NCBI RefSeq assembly: GCF_004331465.1 | Contig: NZ_SJKB01000008.1 | Span: 186,001-250,000 of the forward strand | Source of the DNA: Kribbella pittospori | GTDB taxonomy: Bacteria; Actinomycetota; Actinomycetes; Propionibacteriales; Kribbellaceae | Direction: 5' to 3' | Length of the DNA: 64,000 nucleotides | Shown here: piece after piece, positions 41,397 through 50,876 of the stretch | Layout: each line of letters begins with the position of its first letter | Position numbering within the stretch: the first letter of the stretch is position 1 | The notes under the pieces: generated by a model | What the model was told of the DNA's origin: nothing | What the model saw: only the letters and a program-made list of their open reading frames with translations | The model's database searches: none | Position numbers and translations under genes: made by a program

Positions 41397-42008
41397 ATGG
41401 CCATCAGCTTCCCGTCTCTGCCCAAGCTGTCCGGGCGCACCATCGCGGTCCTCGCCGCAGTGGGCGCGGTGGCCATCGGAGCGGTCGCCGCCGGCGCCTC
41501 GAAGGACCAACCAGCCACCCCGAGTGTCGGAGCTCCCGCCGCAGTGCAGCCGGCTGACCAGGCTCCGGCCGATCAGTCGACCGACTCCACCCGCACATCC
41601 AACGAGGCGGAGACCAAGGCCGCCGCCGCACTGCCACAGTGCCGAGGGGCCGTCCTGGTGCCGGTCGACAGCAGCTGGGGCATCCCGATGCCGTCGATCT
41701 ACGCGAGCAAGAGCACCACCTGCAACCTCATGTACGGCGACGACCCGAACCGAGGCTCCACCGTGTACGGCGACCCCGACACCGCCATCCAGGTCCTGCA
41801 GCGCAACCTGAACTTCTGCTACGGCACCCACCTCGCCGTCGACGGCATCTACGGCAGCAACACCCGCGCAGTGGTCAAGACAGTGCAGCGCAAGCACAAG
41901 CTCGTGGTGGACGGCATCTACGGCCCCAAGACCCGCTCGGCCATGAACTGGCGCCTCTACTCCTCCGCCACCAACAGCTGGAGCAGGAGCTGCTCGAGCC
42001 CGCTCTAA
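41397..42008 (+). CDS. Exported peptidoglycan-binding-domain protein
   Basis: 203 residues from ATG at 41397 (CGAGGAG site). A hydrophobic segment (TIAVLAAVGAVAIGAVAAGA, about 15-35) is a signal anchor or signal peptide; an Ala/Pro/Asp/Gln-rich linker follows. The C-terminal part is a PG_binding_1 domain: AIQVLQRNLNFCYGTHLAVD, then GIYGSNTRAVVKTVQRKHKL, then a second VDGIYGPKTRSAM. Four Cys residues flank and enter the domain, likely disulfides outside the cell. No catalytic domain is present, so it is a cell-wall binding module. It is divergent from groES and ten bases before the methyltransferase. Confidence 0.82.
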   Translation: MAISFPSLPKLSGRTIAVLAAVGAVAIGAVAAGASKDQPATPSVGAPAAVQPADQAPADQSTDSTRTSNEAETKAAAALPQCRGAVLVPVDSSWGIPMPSIYASKSTTCNLMYGDDPNRGSTVYGDPDTAIQVLQRNLNFCYGTHLAVDGIYGSNTRAVVKTVQRKHKLVVDGIYGPKTRSAMNWRLYSSATNSWSRSCSSPL

Positions 42009-42017
42009 AGTTGCGGG

Positions 42018-43178
42018 GTGACAGTCACCGCGTTGCTGGACGGGTCGGGCGCCGAGGTGCTCGCGGAGGCCTGTGCGGCGTACCAGCCCGGCAAGGAGCT
42101 GCAGCTGGTCGAGAGGCTGCGGCGCCGGTACGACGCGACGCTCGTGACGATCGCGGTCACGCAGGCATCGCTGCGGCACCGGGCCGTCGCCAAGTTCGGA
42201 GCGGATGCGGCCCGGATGTACTTCACCCCGGACGGCCTGGAGCAGGCCACCAGGACCACGGTCGGCACACACCGAGCCACACGCATCGCATCGACGTTGC
42301 CGGGCAGCAGTATGGTCGACCTCGGCTGTGGAATTGGTGGCGATCTGATCAGCGCGGCCCGCGCCGGTCTGCGGGTGACCGGCGTCGAACGCGATCCGGA
42401 GACCGCAGCCACGGCCCGCGCCAACCTGACCGCGCTCGGTCTGCCCGGTGAGGTCATGGTCGGGGATGCCGAGTCCACCGAGCTCACGCCGTACGACGTG
42501 GTGTTCGCGGACCCTGCTCGGCGGGCTGATGGCCGGCGCGTGTTCGACCACAATGCCTACTCACCACCATGGACCTTCGTCACCGAGCTCTTGCAGCGCA
42601 CTGCCTGTGTGAAGGTCGCGCCTGGCATCCCGCACGACGCCGTACCCGAGGGAGTCGAGGCGGAGTGGATCTCTGACGCGGGTGAGGTGAAGGAGGCCGC
42701 TCTGTGGTCCGGAGCGCTGTACACCGGCGCACTGCGGCGGGCGACGTTGCTGCCCAGTGGCGTGAGTGTGGCGGATGCGCCGGAGGCTGAGAGCGGTCCG
42801 GTCGAGCAGTACATCTATGAGCCGGATGGGGCCGTTGTGCGGGCCGGTCTGGTGACCGCAGTAGCCGCTGCGGTCGACGGGTGGCTGCTGGACCCGCGGA
42901 TCGCCTATGTCACTGCACCCAAGCTCGTGCCGACACCGCTCGCGTCGGCGTACGAGGTGGTGGAGGAGTTGCCGTACAAGGAGAAGGCGCTGCGGTCCTG
43001 GGTCCGCACTCAGGGCATCGGCACGCTCGAGATCAAGAAGCGCGGGGTGGATGTCGACCCAGCCCAGCTCCGGAAGAAGCTCGCCCCGAAGGGTCCAGGG
43101 ACGGCCACCCTGATCATCACCCGCATCGGCCGCGACGCCGTCGCCTACTCCTGCCGCCGCGTCAAGATCGAGCCCTGA
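42018..43178 (+). CDS. SAM-dependent methyltransferase with C-terminal THUMP-like domain
   Basis: 386 residues from GTG at 42018. The SAM motif I is MVDLGCGIGGDLISAARAG, the acidic end of beta-2 is in VTGVERDPETA, and YDVVFADPARRADGRRVFD is the DPAR-type catalytic region of a family annotated as THUMP-like methyltransferases. The C-terminal third (GTLEIKKRGVDVDPAQLRKK followed by GTATLIITRIGR) fits the THUMP-like domain thought to bind RNA. Substrate unknown; tRNA or rRNA is a reasonable guess from the domain. Confidence 0.82.
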   Translation: MTVTALLDGSGAEVLAEACAAYQPGKELQLVERLRRRYDATLVTIAVTQASLRHRAVAKFGADAARMYFTPDGLEQATRTTVGTHRATRIASTLPGSSMVDLGCGIGGDLISAARAGLRVTGVERDPETAATARANLTALGLPGEVMVGDAESTELTPYDVVFADPARRADGRRVFDHNAYSPPWTFVTELLQRTACVKVAPGIPHDAVPEGVEAEWISDAGEVKEAALWSGALYTGALRRATLLPSGVSVADAPEAESGPVEQYIYEPDGAVVRAGLVTAVAAAVDGWLLDPRIAYVTAPKLVPTPLASAYEVVEELPYKEKALRSWVRTQGIGTLEIKKRGVDVDPAQLRKKLAPKGPGTATLIITRIGRDAVAYSCRRVKIEP

Positions 43179-43251
43179 GCCGATCGAGTGCCGCCAGGCC
43201 CGGCTGGCATGCTGTGAACTCCTTCCGGCCGGACTTGCGCTTTGAGTGCAT

Positions 43252-43267
43252 TCGAACATATGATCGA
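43252..43267 (+). promoter_or_regulatory. LexA-like box at a gene relic
   Basis: TCGAACATATGATCGA matches TCGAAC-N4-GTTCGA at 11 of 12 defined positions. It overlaps the ATG of a 29-codon frame, as is seen at 13E12-type DUF222/HNH genes. Confidence 0.45.
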
Positions 43268-43349
43268 TCTCGCGAGCGGGTCCCCGGGTGACCTGCCGGT
43301 GGGCGAGGTGCTGCGTCTGCTGCCGCACTCCCCGGGGATCCGCCACTAA
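43260..43349 (+). pseudogene. Possible start of a lost DUF222/HNH (13E12-like) gene
   Basis: A 29-residue frame (MIDLASGSPGDLPVGEVLRL ... stop) begins inside the LexA-like box. The short acidic/hydrophobic opening resembles the N-terminus of DUF222/HNH proteins, but nothing of the remaining 350-450 residues is found. It is probably the promoter-proximal stub of a deleted gene; weak evidence. Confidence 0.3.
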
Positions 43350-43357
43350 GACAAGTT

Positions 43358-43384
43358 GACGTCCGGTCTGAGGAGACGGACGTC
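43358..43384. terminator. Hairpin between convergent genes
   Basis: GACGTCC-(G)-GTCT pairs with AGAC-GGACGTC: 11 base pairs with a single bulge and a four-base loop. It can end the methyltransferase (stop 43178), the hydrolase (stop 43491), or both. The rest of the ~310-base gap (43179-43490) holds a short duplicated CGTTCACCTGGG and nothing else recognisable. Confidence 0.5.
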
Positions 43385-43490
43385 GACTGAGCGTCATGCG
43401 GGTGCAGCCGGGCGTTCACCTGGGTTCGGCAGGGTAGGTGGGAGGAACCGGTTGGCCGCTGGCCGTTCACCTGGGGAGCAGGCGGCGAAG

Positions 43491-44279
43491 TCACCCCAGG
43501 TCTCCGCCCGCTGCCGTGCTCTTCCCCGCACTGCAGTGCACCTCGAACCGTTCAACCACCGGCAGCCGGAAGCGTGCCACCGCGATCGACCCGACCGCGA
43601 TCGGCAACAACGCCTTCGCGCCGTACTGCGGGAGTGGCTCTACGCGCGGGCTGTCCGTGCCAAGGGCGGGTGCTGCGGCGCTCAAGGCCGTAGTGGTGAA
43701 GTTGGCGACCACGGTGTTCCAGTCAGTCGACCGACGGAGCATCGCGTGGCCTTCCCCGGCGAGCGCATACATCGTGACCGGAGTACCGGCAGCGCGCAGC
43801 CGTTCGGCGTACGCGGCGGTCGCGCGAGGGTCGGTGATCGTGTCGTCCGTGCCATGAGCGAACGTCACCGGCGGACGCAGGGTTGTCAGTGGCTCGCCTT
43901 CCGGCAGCCATGGAGCCAACGCCAGTACGCCGGCCACCCGCGGATGATTGCCCGCGGCCACAACCGCGCGGCCACCCATCGAGTGACCGATCAGCACAAC
44001 GCGCCGGATCACCGGCGGCAACTCGTCGAGGACCGCCCGGAGATCCACCGCAGAGTCGGCGGCGGACCCGTTCCACCCGCGATACCGATACCGCAGCAAC
44101 CCGACCGCCGCGGCGGGGACAGCCGACCGGGCCGCCAGAGCGAACGGCCACATCCGCAGAATCGGCGCCCGCCACAGATGCGGAACCGCGGTCGAATGCT
44201 CCTGCCCACCGTGAGCCAGCACCACCAGATCCGTCGCCCCGGCAGGATGCCAGACCAGATCGACAGCAGGACCGGTCAT
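43491..44279 (-). CDS. Alpha/beta hydrolase
   Basis: 262 residues. LVVLAHGGQE is the oxyanion-hole region, VVLIGHSMGGRAVVAAGN the nucleophile elbow (Ser in GHSMG), VTFAHGTDDTITDPRATAAY the Asp strand, and ALAGEGHAMLRR the His. No signal peptide; a mildly hydrophobic stretch (GAKALLPIAVGSIAVARF) near the C-terminus. Substrate unknown. Last gene of the long alr-tsa operon; its ATG overlaps the preceding GNAT stop (ATGA). Confidence 0.83.
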   Translation of the reverse strand: MTGPAVDLVWHPAGATDLVVLAHGGQEHSTAVPHLWRAPILRMWPFALAARSAVPAAAVGLLRYRYRGWNGSAADSAVDLRAVLDELPPVIRRVVLIGHSMGGRAVVAAGNHPRVAGVLALAPWLPEGEPLTTLRPPVTFAHGTDDTITDPRATAAYAERLRAAGTPVTMYALAGEGHAMLRRSTDWNTVVANFTTTALSAAAPALGTDSPRVEPLPQYGAKALLPIAVGSIAVARFRLPVVERFEVHCSAGKSTAAGGDLG

Positions 44280-44721
44280 GGACGGCCGTAGATGTCCGCG
44301 GGATCCCGCCGGATGCCCATCATCCGGCCGTCGGCGGCGAGCTCGGTGAAACCGTGCCGCCGGTAGAGCTCGTGTGCGTCCTCGGTCCCGAGCATGACGC
44401 GACGTACACCCTGCAACTCGGGATGTTCGAGCAGCGTCGCCACCACGAACTTCCCCAGCCCGTGCCCGCGCTGCTCAGGCACCACGAACACATCCGCGAT
44501 CCACGCGAAGGTCGCCCGGTCCGTCACCGCGCGAGCGAACGCAACCATCTCCCCGTCCGCCGTGAACACCCCGACGTTCAGCGACCCCGCGATCGACCGC
44601 GCCACGACCTCCCGCGGAATCCCCGGCGCCCAGTACGACGTACTCAGGAAGCCGTGCACCACATCGACGTCGATCCGGGTCGCGTCGTCGTCCGCCTCGA
44701 AACCCTCCGGGTGGGTCCACT

Positions 44722-44725
<4 letters not shown>
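44276..44725 (-). CDS. GNAT-family N-acetyltransferase
   Basis: 149 residues, ATG overlapping the tsaD stop. Fold landmarks: WIADVFVVPEQRGHGLGKFV with the Q/RxxGxG acetyl-CoA loop, then MLGTEDAHELYRRHGFTEL. The opening MKWTHPEGFEADDD and the HGFLSTSYWAPGIPRE segment match a widespread GNAT subgroup without assigned substrate. Coupled at both ends within the operon (ATGA overlaps). Confidence 0.83.
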
Positions 44726-45770
<1,045 letters not shown>

Positions 45771-45771
<1 letters not shown>

Positions 45772-46220
45772 CACAATTCCTCCCGCCACCGCATGATCAC
45801 CGCATCCTCGCCACCGGCGTAGTACGCGCGCCGCCGGCTGATCTCCTCGAAACCAAAGCTTTCATAGAGCCCGCCGGCCGATTGATTGCCCGCAGCAACT
45901 TCCAGCAACACGGTCCGGCCGGCACAGCGCGCCAGCGCCGCCGTCATCAACTGCCCGCCGATCCCGGTACGCCGTTCTGCCGGGGTCACCGCGATCCGCA
46001 GCAACTCGACCACATCCAACGTGACCGGCGGCACCAGGAGTACGACGTACCCGACGGCCGCGCCCTCGTCCGCGACCAGGATCACCCGGTCCTCGGACAG
46101 CCGCTCGAACTCGGTCGTCCACGAGACCGTACTCCAGGCCTCCGACCCGAAGCACACCTCGTCCAACGCGACCAGTGCGGGCAGATCGTCCGCGGTCGCC
46201 GGTCGAATGGCTGGTCTCAC
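45771..46220 (-). CDS. rimI: Ribosomal-protein-alanine N-acetyltransferase RimI
   Basis: 149 residues from a GTG that overlaps the tsaB stop (GTGA). Acetylates the N-terminus of S18 in E. coli; broader N-terminal acetylation is known for the mycobacterial enzyme. Motifs: LRIAVTPAERRTGIGGQLMT (acetyl-CoA loop) and LEVAAGNQSAGGLYESFGFE followed by RRAYYAGGEDAVIM, the RimI ending. Position between tsaB and tsaD is the standard actinobacterial arrangement. Confidence 0.94.
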
Positions 46221-46885
46221 TTCGGCAGCACGCTCTTCGGCCCGGCGGACATCGTCACGTCGGGCCGGCGCAGGTACAGCGGGTCGGGCTCGACCACGTC
46301 GAGCGTCCCGGTCGCGACTCCGGTCGCGAGCACCTCGGCCGACGGGTATTCGGCGACATCTACGTCCGTCACACCGAGCGCCTCGGCGTACAGGACCGCA
46401 CCCCGGCCGATCACCGGCAGACCCGACAGCACGTGCGCCACCTCGGCCGGACGATCCACCGCCGGCCCTTCCAGGCGACGCCGGCTCCCGTCGGCGGCCG
46501 GGCCGTCGTACAGGGCCCAGTAGATCTCCTTGCGCCGCGCGTCGGTCGCGACTGCAACCGGCAACGTCAGCGACGACTGCCGCGCGAGGATGTCCAGGCT
46601 GCAGACGCCGGCAACCTCGATCCCGAGTACGTCGGCCATGGTCCGGGCAGTCACCAGTCCGACCCGCAATCCGGTGAACGGACCCGGTCCCACACCGACC
46701 GCGATCCGGGTCAGATCGCTCGCCGTACAGCCCGCAGTCTCCAGCGCCGCGGCGATCGCCGGTGCGAGCAGCTCGCCGTGCCGCAAGGCGTCGACGGCCG
46801 TCGAGGACGCGACGATCTCACCGCTCAGCGGGTCGGCCAGCGCGACGGTGACGGCCGCACTCGAGGTGTCAAAGGCAAGCAACAT
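46217..46885 (-). CDS. tsaB: t6A complex dimerisation subunit TsaB
   Basis: 222 residues from ATG at 46885. LLAFDTSSAAVTVALAD opens the ASKHA fold and GVGPGPFTGLRVGLVTARTM is the diagnostic TsaB block. It lacks the metal-binding His pair of TsaD, as expected, and serves as the scaffold between TsaD and TsaE. One base separates it from the tsaE stop (TGACATG). Confidence 0.95.
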   Translation of the reverse strand: MLLAFDTSSAAVTVALADPLSGEIVASSTAVDALRHGELLAPAIAAALETAGCTASDLTRIAVGVGPGPFTGLRVGLVTARTMADVLGIEVAGVCSLDILARQSSLTLPVAVATDARRKEIYWALYDGPAADGSRRRLEGPAVDRPAEVAHVLSGLPVIGRGAVLYAEALGVTDVDVAEYPSAEVLATGVATGTLDVVEPDPLYLRRPDVTMSAGPKSVLPK

Positions 46886-46886
46886 G

Positions 46887-47813
46887 TCAGTTCTTCTCCA
46901 GTACGGACACCCGGACTCCGGACGCGGCCCAGCGCGGCCCCACCGGGATGATTCGCAGCTCGCGGGTCTCGTCGGTGTCGTCGTCGCCGCGGGTGACCAC
47001 GATGTCCAGCCGGTCCGCCGCGAGCGACTCGGCCAAGCCGTGGCCCCACTCGACCACCGTGACCGCGTCGTCCAGGCTCGCGTCCAGATCGAGGTCGTCC
47101 AGCTCGGCGATCCCACCCAGCCGGTACGCGTCCACGTGCACAAGCGCGGGACCACCTGCGAGCGACGGGTGCACCCGCGAGATCACGAACGTCGGCGACG
47201 TGATGTCACCGCGCACCTTCAGTCCCGCACCGAGACCTTGAGTGAATGTCGTCTTGCCCGCACCGAGGTCGCCGGACAGCACGAGTACGTCGCCCGCGCG
47301 GAGCCGGCCCGCGAGCTCCTCACCGATCGCCCGCATGTCGTCGGCTGTCGGCACGGTCAGCTCGATCGGCATCGCCTTCGCCAGGATCAGGTTGTGATCC
47401 TGCTGCTCGACCAACGAGTACCCGCGGCGCCGCCAGAACTCCACGGTGTCGGGCAGTTCGACCCGTGCGATCAACTGGACCCGATTCAGTCCGCGCTGTA
47501 CGGCGACCTCCTCGGCGCACCCGACCATCGCGGACGCGACCCCGTGACCCTGGTGGCGCGGGTCGACCGAGACGCGGCGCAGGTTCAGTACGTCGCCGAT
47601 CTCCTCGAACAGCATCGCGCCGGCCGGGACGCCGTTGCTGCGAACCAGTAGACCGCCGTACTGCGCGATGGCGGCTGCCACTGTGGTCGCGTTCTCGGAC
47701 AGGGCGGTGGACGGCGGGTCGAGCACGCGCCGGGCGGAGAACGCGTGGTGGATCACCGCAACGATCTGGTCGACGTTGTCGGACGTCGCGTCCATGACGT
47801 GCAGGTCGGTCAT
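46887..47813 (-). CDS. tsaE: GNAT acetyltransferase fused to t6A complex ATPase TsaE
   Basis: 308 residues. Residues 1-147 are a GNAT domain (RRVSVDPRHQGHGVASAMVG, with QGHGVA loop; ending VEFWRRRGYSLVEQQDHNLI). Residues 150-305 are TsaE: Walker A SGDLGAGKTTFTQGLG (180-195), then DITSPTFVISRVH, VHVDAYRLGG and VTVVEWGHGLAE. TsaE in most bacteria is only the ATPase of about 155 residues. No start with a ribosome site is seen between the domains, so a fused product is likely. The fusion is reported in some actinobacterial annotations. Its ATG overlaps the hydrolase stop (ATGA). Confidence 0.94.
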   Translation of the reverse strand: MTDLHVMDATSDNVDQIVAVIHHAFSARRVLDPPSTALSENATTVAAAIAQYGGLLVRSNGVPAGAMLFEEIGDVLNLRRVSVDPRHQGHGVASAMVGCAEEVAVQRGLNRVQLIARVELPDTVEFWRRRGYSLVEQQDHNLILAKAMPIELTVPTADDMRAIGEELAGRLRAGDVLVLSGDLGAGKTTFTQGLGAGLKVRGDITSPTFVISRVHPSLAGGPALVHVDAYRLGGIAELDDLDLDASLDDAVTVVEWGHGLAESLAADRLDIVVTRGDDDTDETRELRIIPVGPRWAASGVRVSVLEKN

Positions 47814-48925
47814 GTGTGTCCCAAGGATTGTTCGGCTCGCTCGATCATGCCAAGGAGGGCGGCGGTGAACTCATCGTGGTGCTCGATCAGGCCCAGGTGA
47901 CCGCAGTTCTGCACCTCGACCAGCTCGGCGCCGGGTACCCGCCGGACGATCTCCTCGGCGTGCGCGAACGGCGTCAGGTGGTCGCGGTCGCCACCGATCA
48001 CCACGCACTCCACCTTCTGCAACGGCTCCAGGGCGTCGAACTTGTCGTGCAGCGCGAAGATCGGGTAGAACTCCGCGATCACCGAGATCGGCGTCGCCGC
48101 GATCATCTCGTTGACGAACTCGGTGTACGCCGGCGGCACCTCGGAGCCGAACGAGTACTTCCGGGTCAGCAAGTAGCTGATGTCCGTCCCGGCCTTCCGG
48201 CTGCGCTCCACCACATCGGGGATGCGCGCCAGCACCGAGACCGTCGGGGTGGCCAGGGTGCGCAGCATCATCCCGAGCTTGCCCGGCACGATGATCGGGA
48301 CCTGGTCCAGGCCGCCCGCGCTGGTCGAGCACAGGCCGACCCCGATGACCCGGTCGCCGAACAGCTCCGGATGCTGCTCGGCCAGCGCCATGATCGACAT
48401 GCCACCCATCGAGTGACCGATCAGGATCACCGGACCGGTCGGCGCGAACTCCTCCATGATCCCGTGCAGGTCGCGGCCGAGCTGCTCGATGCTGACATGC
48501 TCCTTCGGCGATCGCCCGGACCGGCCGTGCGAGCGCTGGTCGTAGAACACCAGCGTGCCGAGGCCAGCCAGATCGCGGCGCTCGAAGTGCCAGCAGTCCA
48601 TGTTCAGGCCGTAGCCGTGCGCGAAGATGACGGTCAGGTCCTCGGGCGGGAGTGGCAACTTCCGCCGTAACCGGCGCTTCGGTTGCGCCGGTCGGCGGGA
48701 CCACTTCAGCTCGTCGACCTCGACGTACAGCTCGACGCCGTCGTCGGCCGTGAAGACATGTGGGGTACCGCGCATCGATCCGAACGGCTCAGCCTCGAGC
48801 TGCGCGCGCTGACTGGACCGGCGGCCGATCACCTGCCGCTCGACGGCGACGCCGGCTGCCGCTCCCGCGGCGAGCACTCCGACCGCGGCCCCGATCAGAC
48901 CGGCAGTCCGTCCTGCTTTGGACAT
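47810..48925 (-). CDS. Membrane-anchored alpha/beta hydrolase
   Basis: 371 residues. An N-terminal hydrophobic segment (AGLIGAAVGVLAAGAAAGVA, about 8-27) is probably a membrane anchor. Hydrolase landmarks: VIFAHGYGLNMDCWHFERRD, VLIGHSMGGMSIMALAEQHP (Ser in GHSMG), VVIGGDRDHLTPFAHAEE (Asp) and VQNCGHLGLIEHHDE (His). Conserved between alr and tsaE in actinobacteria, including mycobacteria (the LipV/Rv3423-region type of arrangement), but the substrate is not known. Seven bases separate the ATG from the alr stop. Confidence 0.88.
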   Translation of the reverse strand: MSKAGRTAGLIGAAVGVLAAGAAAGVAVERQVIGRRSSQRAQLEAEPFGSMRGTPHVFTADDGVELYVEVDELKWSRRPAQPKRRLRRKLPLPPEDLTVIFAHGYGLNMDCWHFERRDLAGLGTLVFYDQRSHGRSGRSPKEHVSIEQLGRDLHGIMEEFAPTGPVILIGHSMGGMSIMALAEQHPELFGDRVIGVGLCSTSAGGLDQVPIIVPGKLGMMLRTLATPTVSVLARIPDVVERSRKAGTDISYLLTRKYSFGSEVPPAYTEFVNEMIAATPISVIAEFYPIFALHDKFDALEPLQKVECVVIGGDRDHLTPFAHAEEIVRRVPGAELVEVQNCGHLGLIEHHDEFTAALLGMIERAEQSLGHT

Positions 48926-48931
48926 ACCGGT

Positions 48932-50122
48932 CTACCTTTCGACTGGGGTGGTGGGGTGGGGAAGGTCTTGAGCACTGTCGACGTACCGGCGTGGAATGCG
49001 GGCGCCCAGCCGGGTCACGATCTCGTAGTTGATGGTCCCCGCGGCGTCAGCCCAGTCGTCCGCCGTCGGCTCGCCGTCAGTCCCCGGGCCGAACAGCACG
49101 ACCTCGTCGCCCGCGGCCGCCTCATCGTCCTCGAGGTTGACCATGCACTGATCCATGCAGATCCGGCCGACGATCGTACGGCGATGTCCACCGATCAGAA
49201 CCGGCGCTCCGTTCGACGCGTGCCGGGGCAGCCCGTCGCCGTAGCCGAGTGGGATCAGTCCGAGCGTCGACGGCCGCGGCGCAGTCCAGGTCAGGCCGTA
49301 CGAGACGCCCGCACCGGCCGGCACCCGCTTCACCATCGCAAGCCTGGCCTTCAGCGTCATCGCCGGGCGCAGCCCCAGCTCCGCCGACGGCAGCGCATGC
49401 CCGAACGGCGACAGCCCGTACGTCGCGACGCCCGGGCGGACCAGATTGAAGTGGGTCTCGGGGAGCGCGAGCGTGGCACCAGAGTTCGCCAGGTGCTTGA
49501 ACTCGGCGTCGATGCCGAACGACTCGGCGACCTCGATCGCCTCCTGGAAGGTGGCCAGCTGAGCCTCGTTCGCCGGGCTCTTCGGCTCGTCCGAGGACGA
49601 CAGATGCGACCAGATGCCCCGGACCTCGATCCGGCCCGACTGCTGCTCGCGGACCGCGGCGCGGATCAGTGCGGGCCACTCCTCAGGTACGGCGCCACCG
49701 CGGCTCATGCCGGTGTCGATCTTCAGGTGCACCCGGGCCGGCCGATCGGTGACCCCGGCGGCCAGCTCGTCGATCTCCCAGGGCGCTCCGGCGGACAGGT
49801 CGATGCCGACGGCGATCGCGTCCGACAGCGGCTCGCCCGGCGTGGTCAGCCAGCAGAAGATCGGACCGGTGTCGCCGGCCTCGCGCAGCGCGAGCGCTTC
49901 CTCGAGTACGGCGGCGCCGAGCCAGTCGGCACCGGCCTCGCGAGCAGCGCGCGCGACCGGGATCATCCCGTGCCCGTAGCCGTCGGCCTTGACCACTGTC
50001 ATCAGCTGCGCGCTATCGGCGCGAGCACGCAGAGTGGCCACGTTGTGGCGGATCGCGGCCAGATCAACGACCGCCTCGGCGCGGACCGGGCGGTGGCCGC
50101 TAAGTGACTGGAGGGTAGACAT
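48932..50122 (-). CDS. alr: Alanine racemase
   Basis: 396 residues. PLP enzyme making D-alanine for peptidoglycan. The Schiff-base Lys lies in MTVVKADGYGHGMIPVARAA; HLKIDTGMSRGGAVP, HLANSGATLALPE and the second catalytic Tyr in GAGVSYGLTW follow; GYGDGLPRHASN and VGRICMDQCMVNL complete the C-terminal domain. Operon: HAD, alr, hydrolase, GNAT/tsaE, tsaB, rimI, tsaD, GNAT, hydrolase. The start ATG at 50122 lies 15 bases after the HAD stop. Confidence 0.96.
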   Translation of the reverse strand: MSTLQSLSGHRPVRAEAVVDLAAIRHNVATLRARADSAQLMTVVKADGYGHGMIPVARAAREAGADWLGAAVLEEALALREAGDTGPIFCWLTTPGEPLSDAIAVGIDLSAGAPWEIDELAAGVTDRPARVHLKIDTGMSRGGAVPEEWPALIRAAVREQQSGRIEVRGIWSHLSSSDEPKSPANEAQLATFQEAIEVAESFGIDAEFKHLANSGATLALPETHFNLVRPGVATYGLSPFGHALPSAELGLRPAMTLKARLAMVKRVPAGAGVSYGLTWTAPRPSTLGLIPLGYGDGLPRHASNGAPVLIGGHRRTIVGRICMDQCMVNLEDDEAAAGDEVVLFGPGTDGEPTADDWADAAGTINYEIVTRLGARIPRRYVDSAQDLPHPTTPVER

Positions 50123-50137
50123 AGCCCTTCCAGTGTC

Positions 50138-50779
50138 TCAGGCGCCGTCGATCAGGTCGGCAAGGGCGGCCATGTCGTGGAAAACGGCGTCTGCCGCGGA
50201 CAACTTCGCGGGGTCCGTCATCCCGGCGTACCCGAAGACCTTCATCCCGGCCGCGTTGGCTGCGGCGACGCCGAGCGGGCTGTCCTCGATGACCACGCAG
50301 TCGGCCGGTTTCACGCCCTGCTCCTGCGCCGCATGCAGGAACAGATCCGGTGCGGGCTTGCCGTGGGCAACGTCCTCGGCGCTGAAGATCCGGCCCTCGA
50401 AACGATCCAGGAAGCCGACCGCCGTAAGCGCCGTACGGATCCGGCGATGCGTGCCTGACGAGGCCAGGCAGTACCTGAGCCCCTCTGCATCGAGGTGGTC
50501 GAGGACAGCCTCGACGCCGGCGATCGCCTGGAGTTGCGCGAACCCGTCGAACAGCCGCTGGTGGTACCGATCCTCCAGGTCAGCCGGCAGCGGCCGTCCG
50601 AGCTGCGCCTCGGCCTTCTGCCGCATGGACGCCATACTGCCGCCCATGAAGTCACGCACCGTTTCCTCGAAGCTGTAGGGCAACCCGGCCTCGGTGAGCA
50701 GCTCGGCCAGGATCGAGTTGGCCAGCCGCTCGGAGTCCACCAGTACGCCGTCGTTGTCGAAGATCACCAGACCGATCAC
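50138..50779 (-). CDS. HAD-superfamily hydrolase, beta-phosphoglucomutase-like
   Basis: 213 residues. Motif I LVIFDNDGVLVDSERLANSI carries the Asp nucleophile, but the usual DxDG reads DNDG. Motif II is LASSGTHRRIRTALTAVGF, motif III the Lys in DVAHGKPAPDLFLHAA, motif IV VVIEDSPLGVAAANAAGM. The helical cap is of type C1. Likely a phosphatase of small phosphorylated metabolites; substrate unknown. Probably first gene of the alr operon; a terminator lies just upstream. Confidence 0.88.
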   Translation of the reverse strand: MIGLVIFDNDGVLVDSERLANSILAELLTEAGLPYSFEETVRDFMGGSMASMRQKAEAQLGRPLPADLEDRYHQRLFDGFAQLQAIAGVEAVLDHLDAEGLRYCLASSGTHRRIRTALTAVGFLDRFEGRIFSAEDVAHGKPAPDLFLHAAQEQGVKPADCVVIEDSPLGVAAANAAGMKVFGYAGMTDPAKLSAADAVFHDMAALADLIDGA

Positions 50780-50799
50780 CCCAGCACCCTACGCAATGC

Positions 50800-50830
50800 G
50801 GCCGCCGCGACCCTGGGGGTCGCGGCGGCC
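50800..50830 (-). terminator. Terminator of the GH12 gene
   Basis: A perfect 13-bp GC-rich stem (50800-50812 with 50818-50830) and five-base loop, 46 bases past the stop of the GH12 glucanase and before the HAD gene start. Confidence 0.8.
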
Positions 50831-50876
50831 GTACCGCAGCATGGTCCGTTCGCGCGAGGGCGGGGTTCGGTACTGC

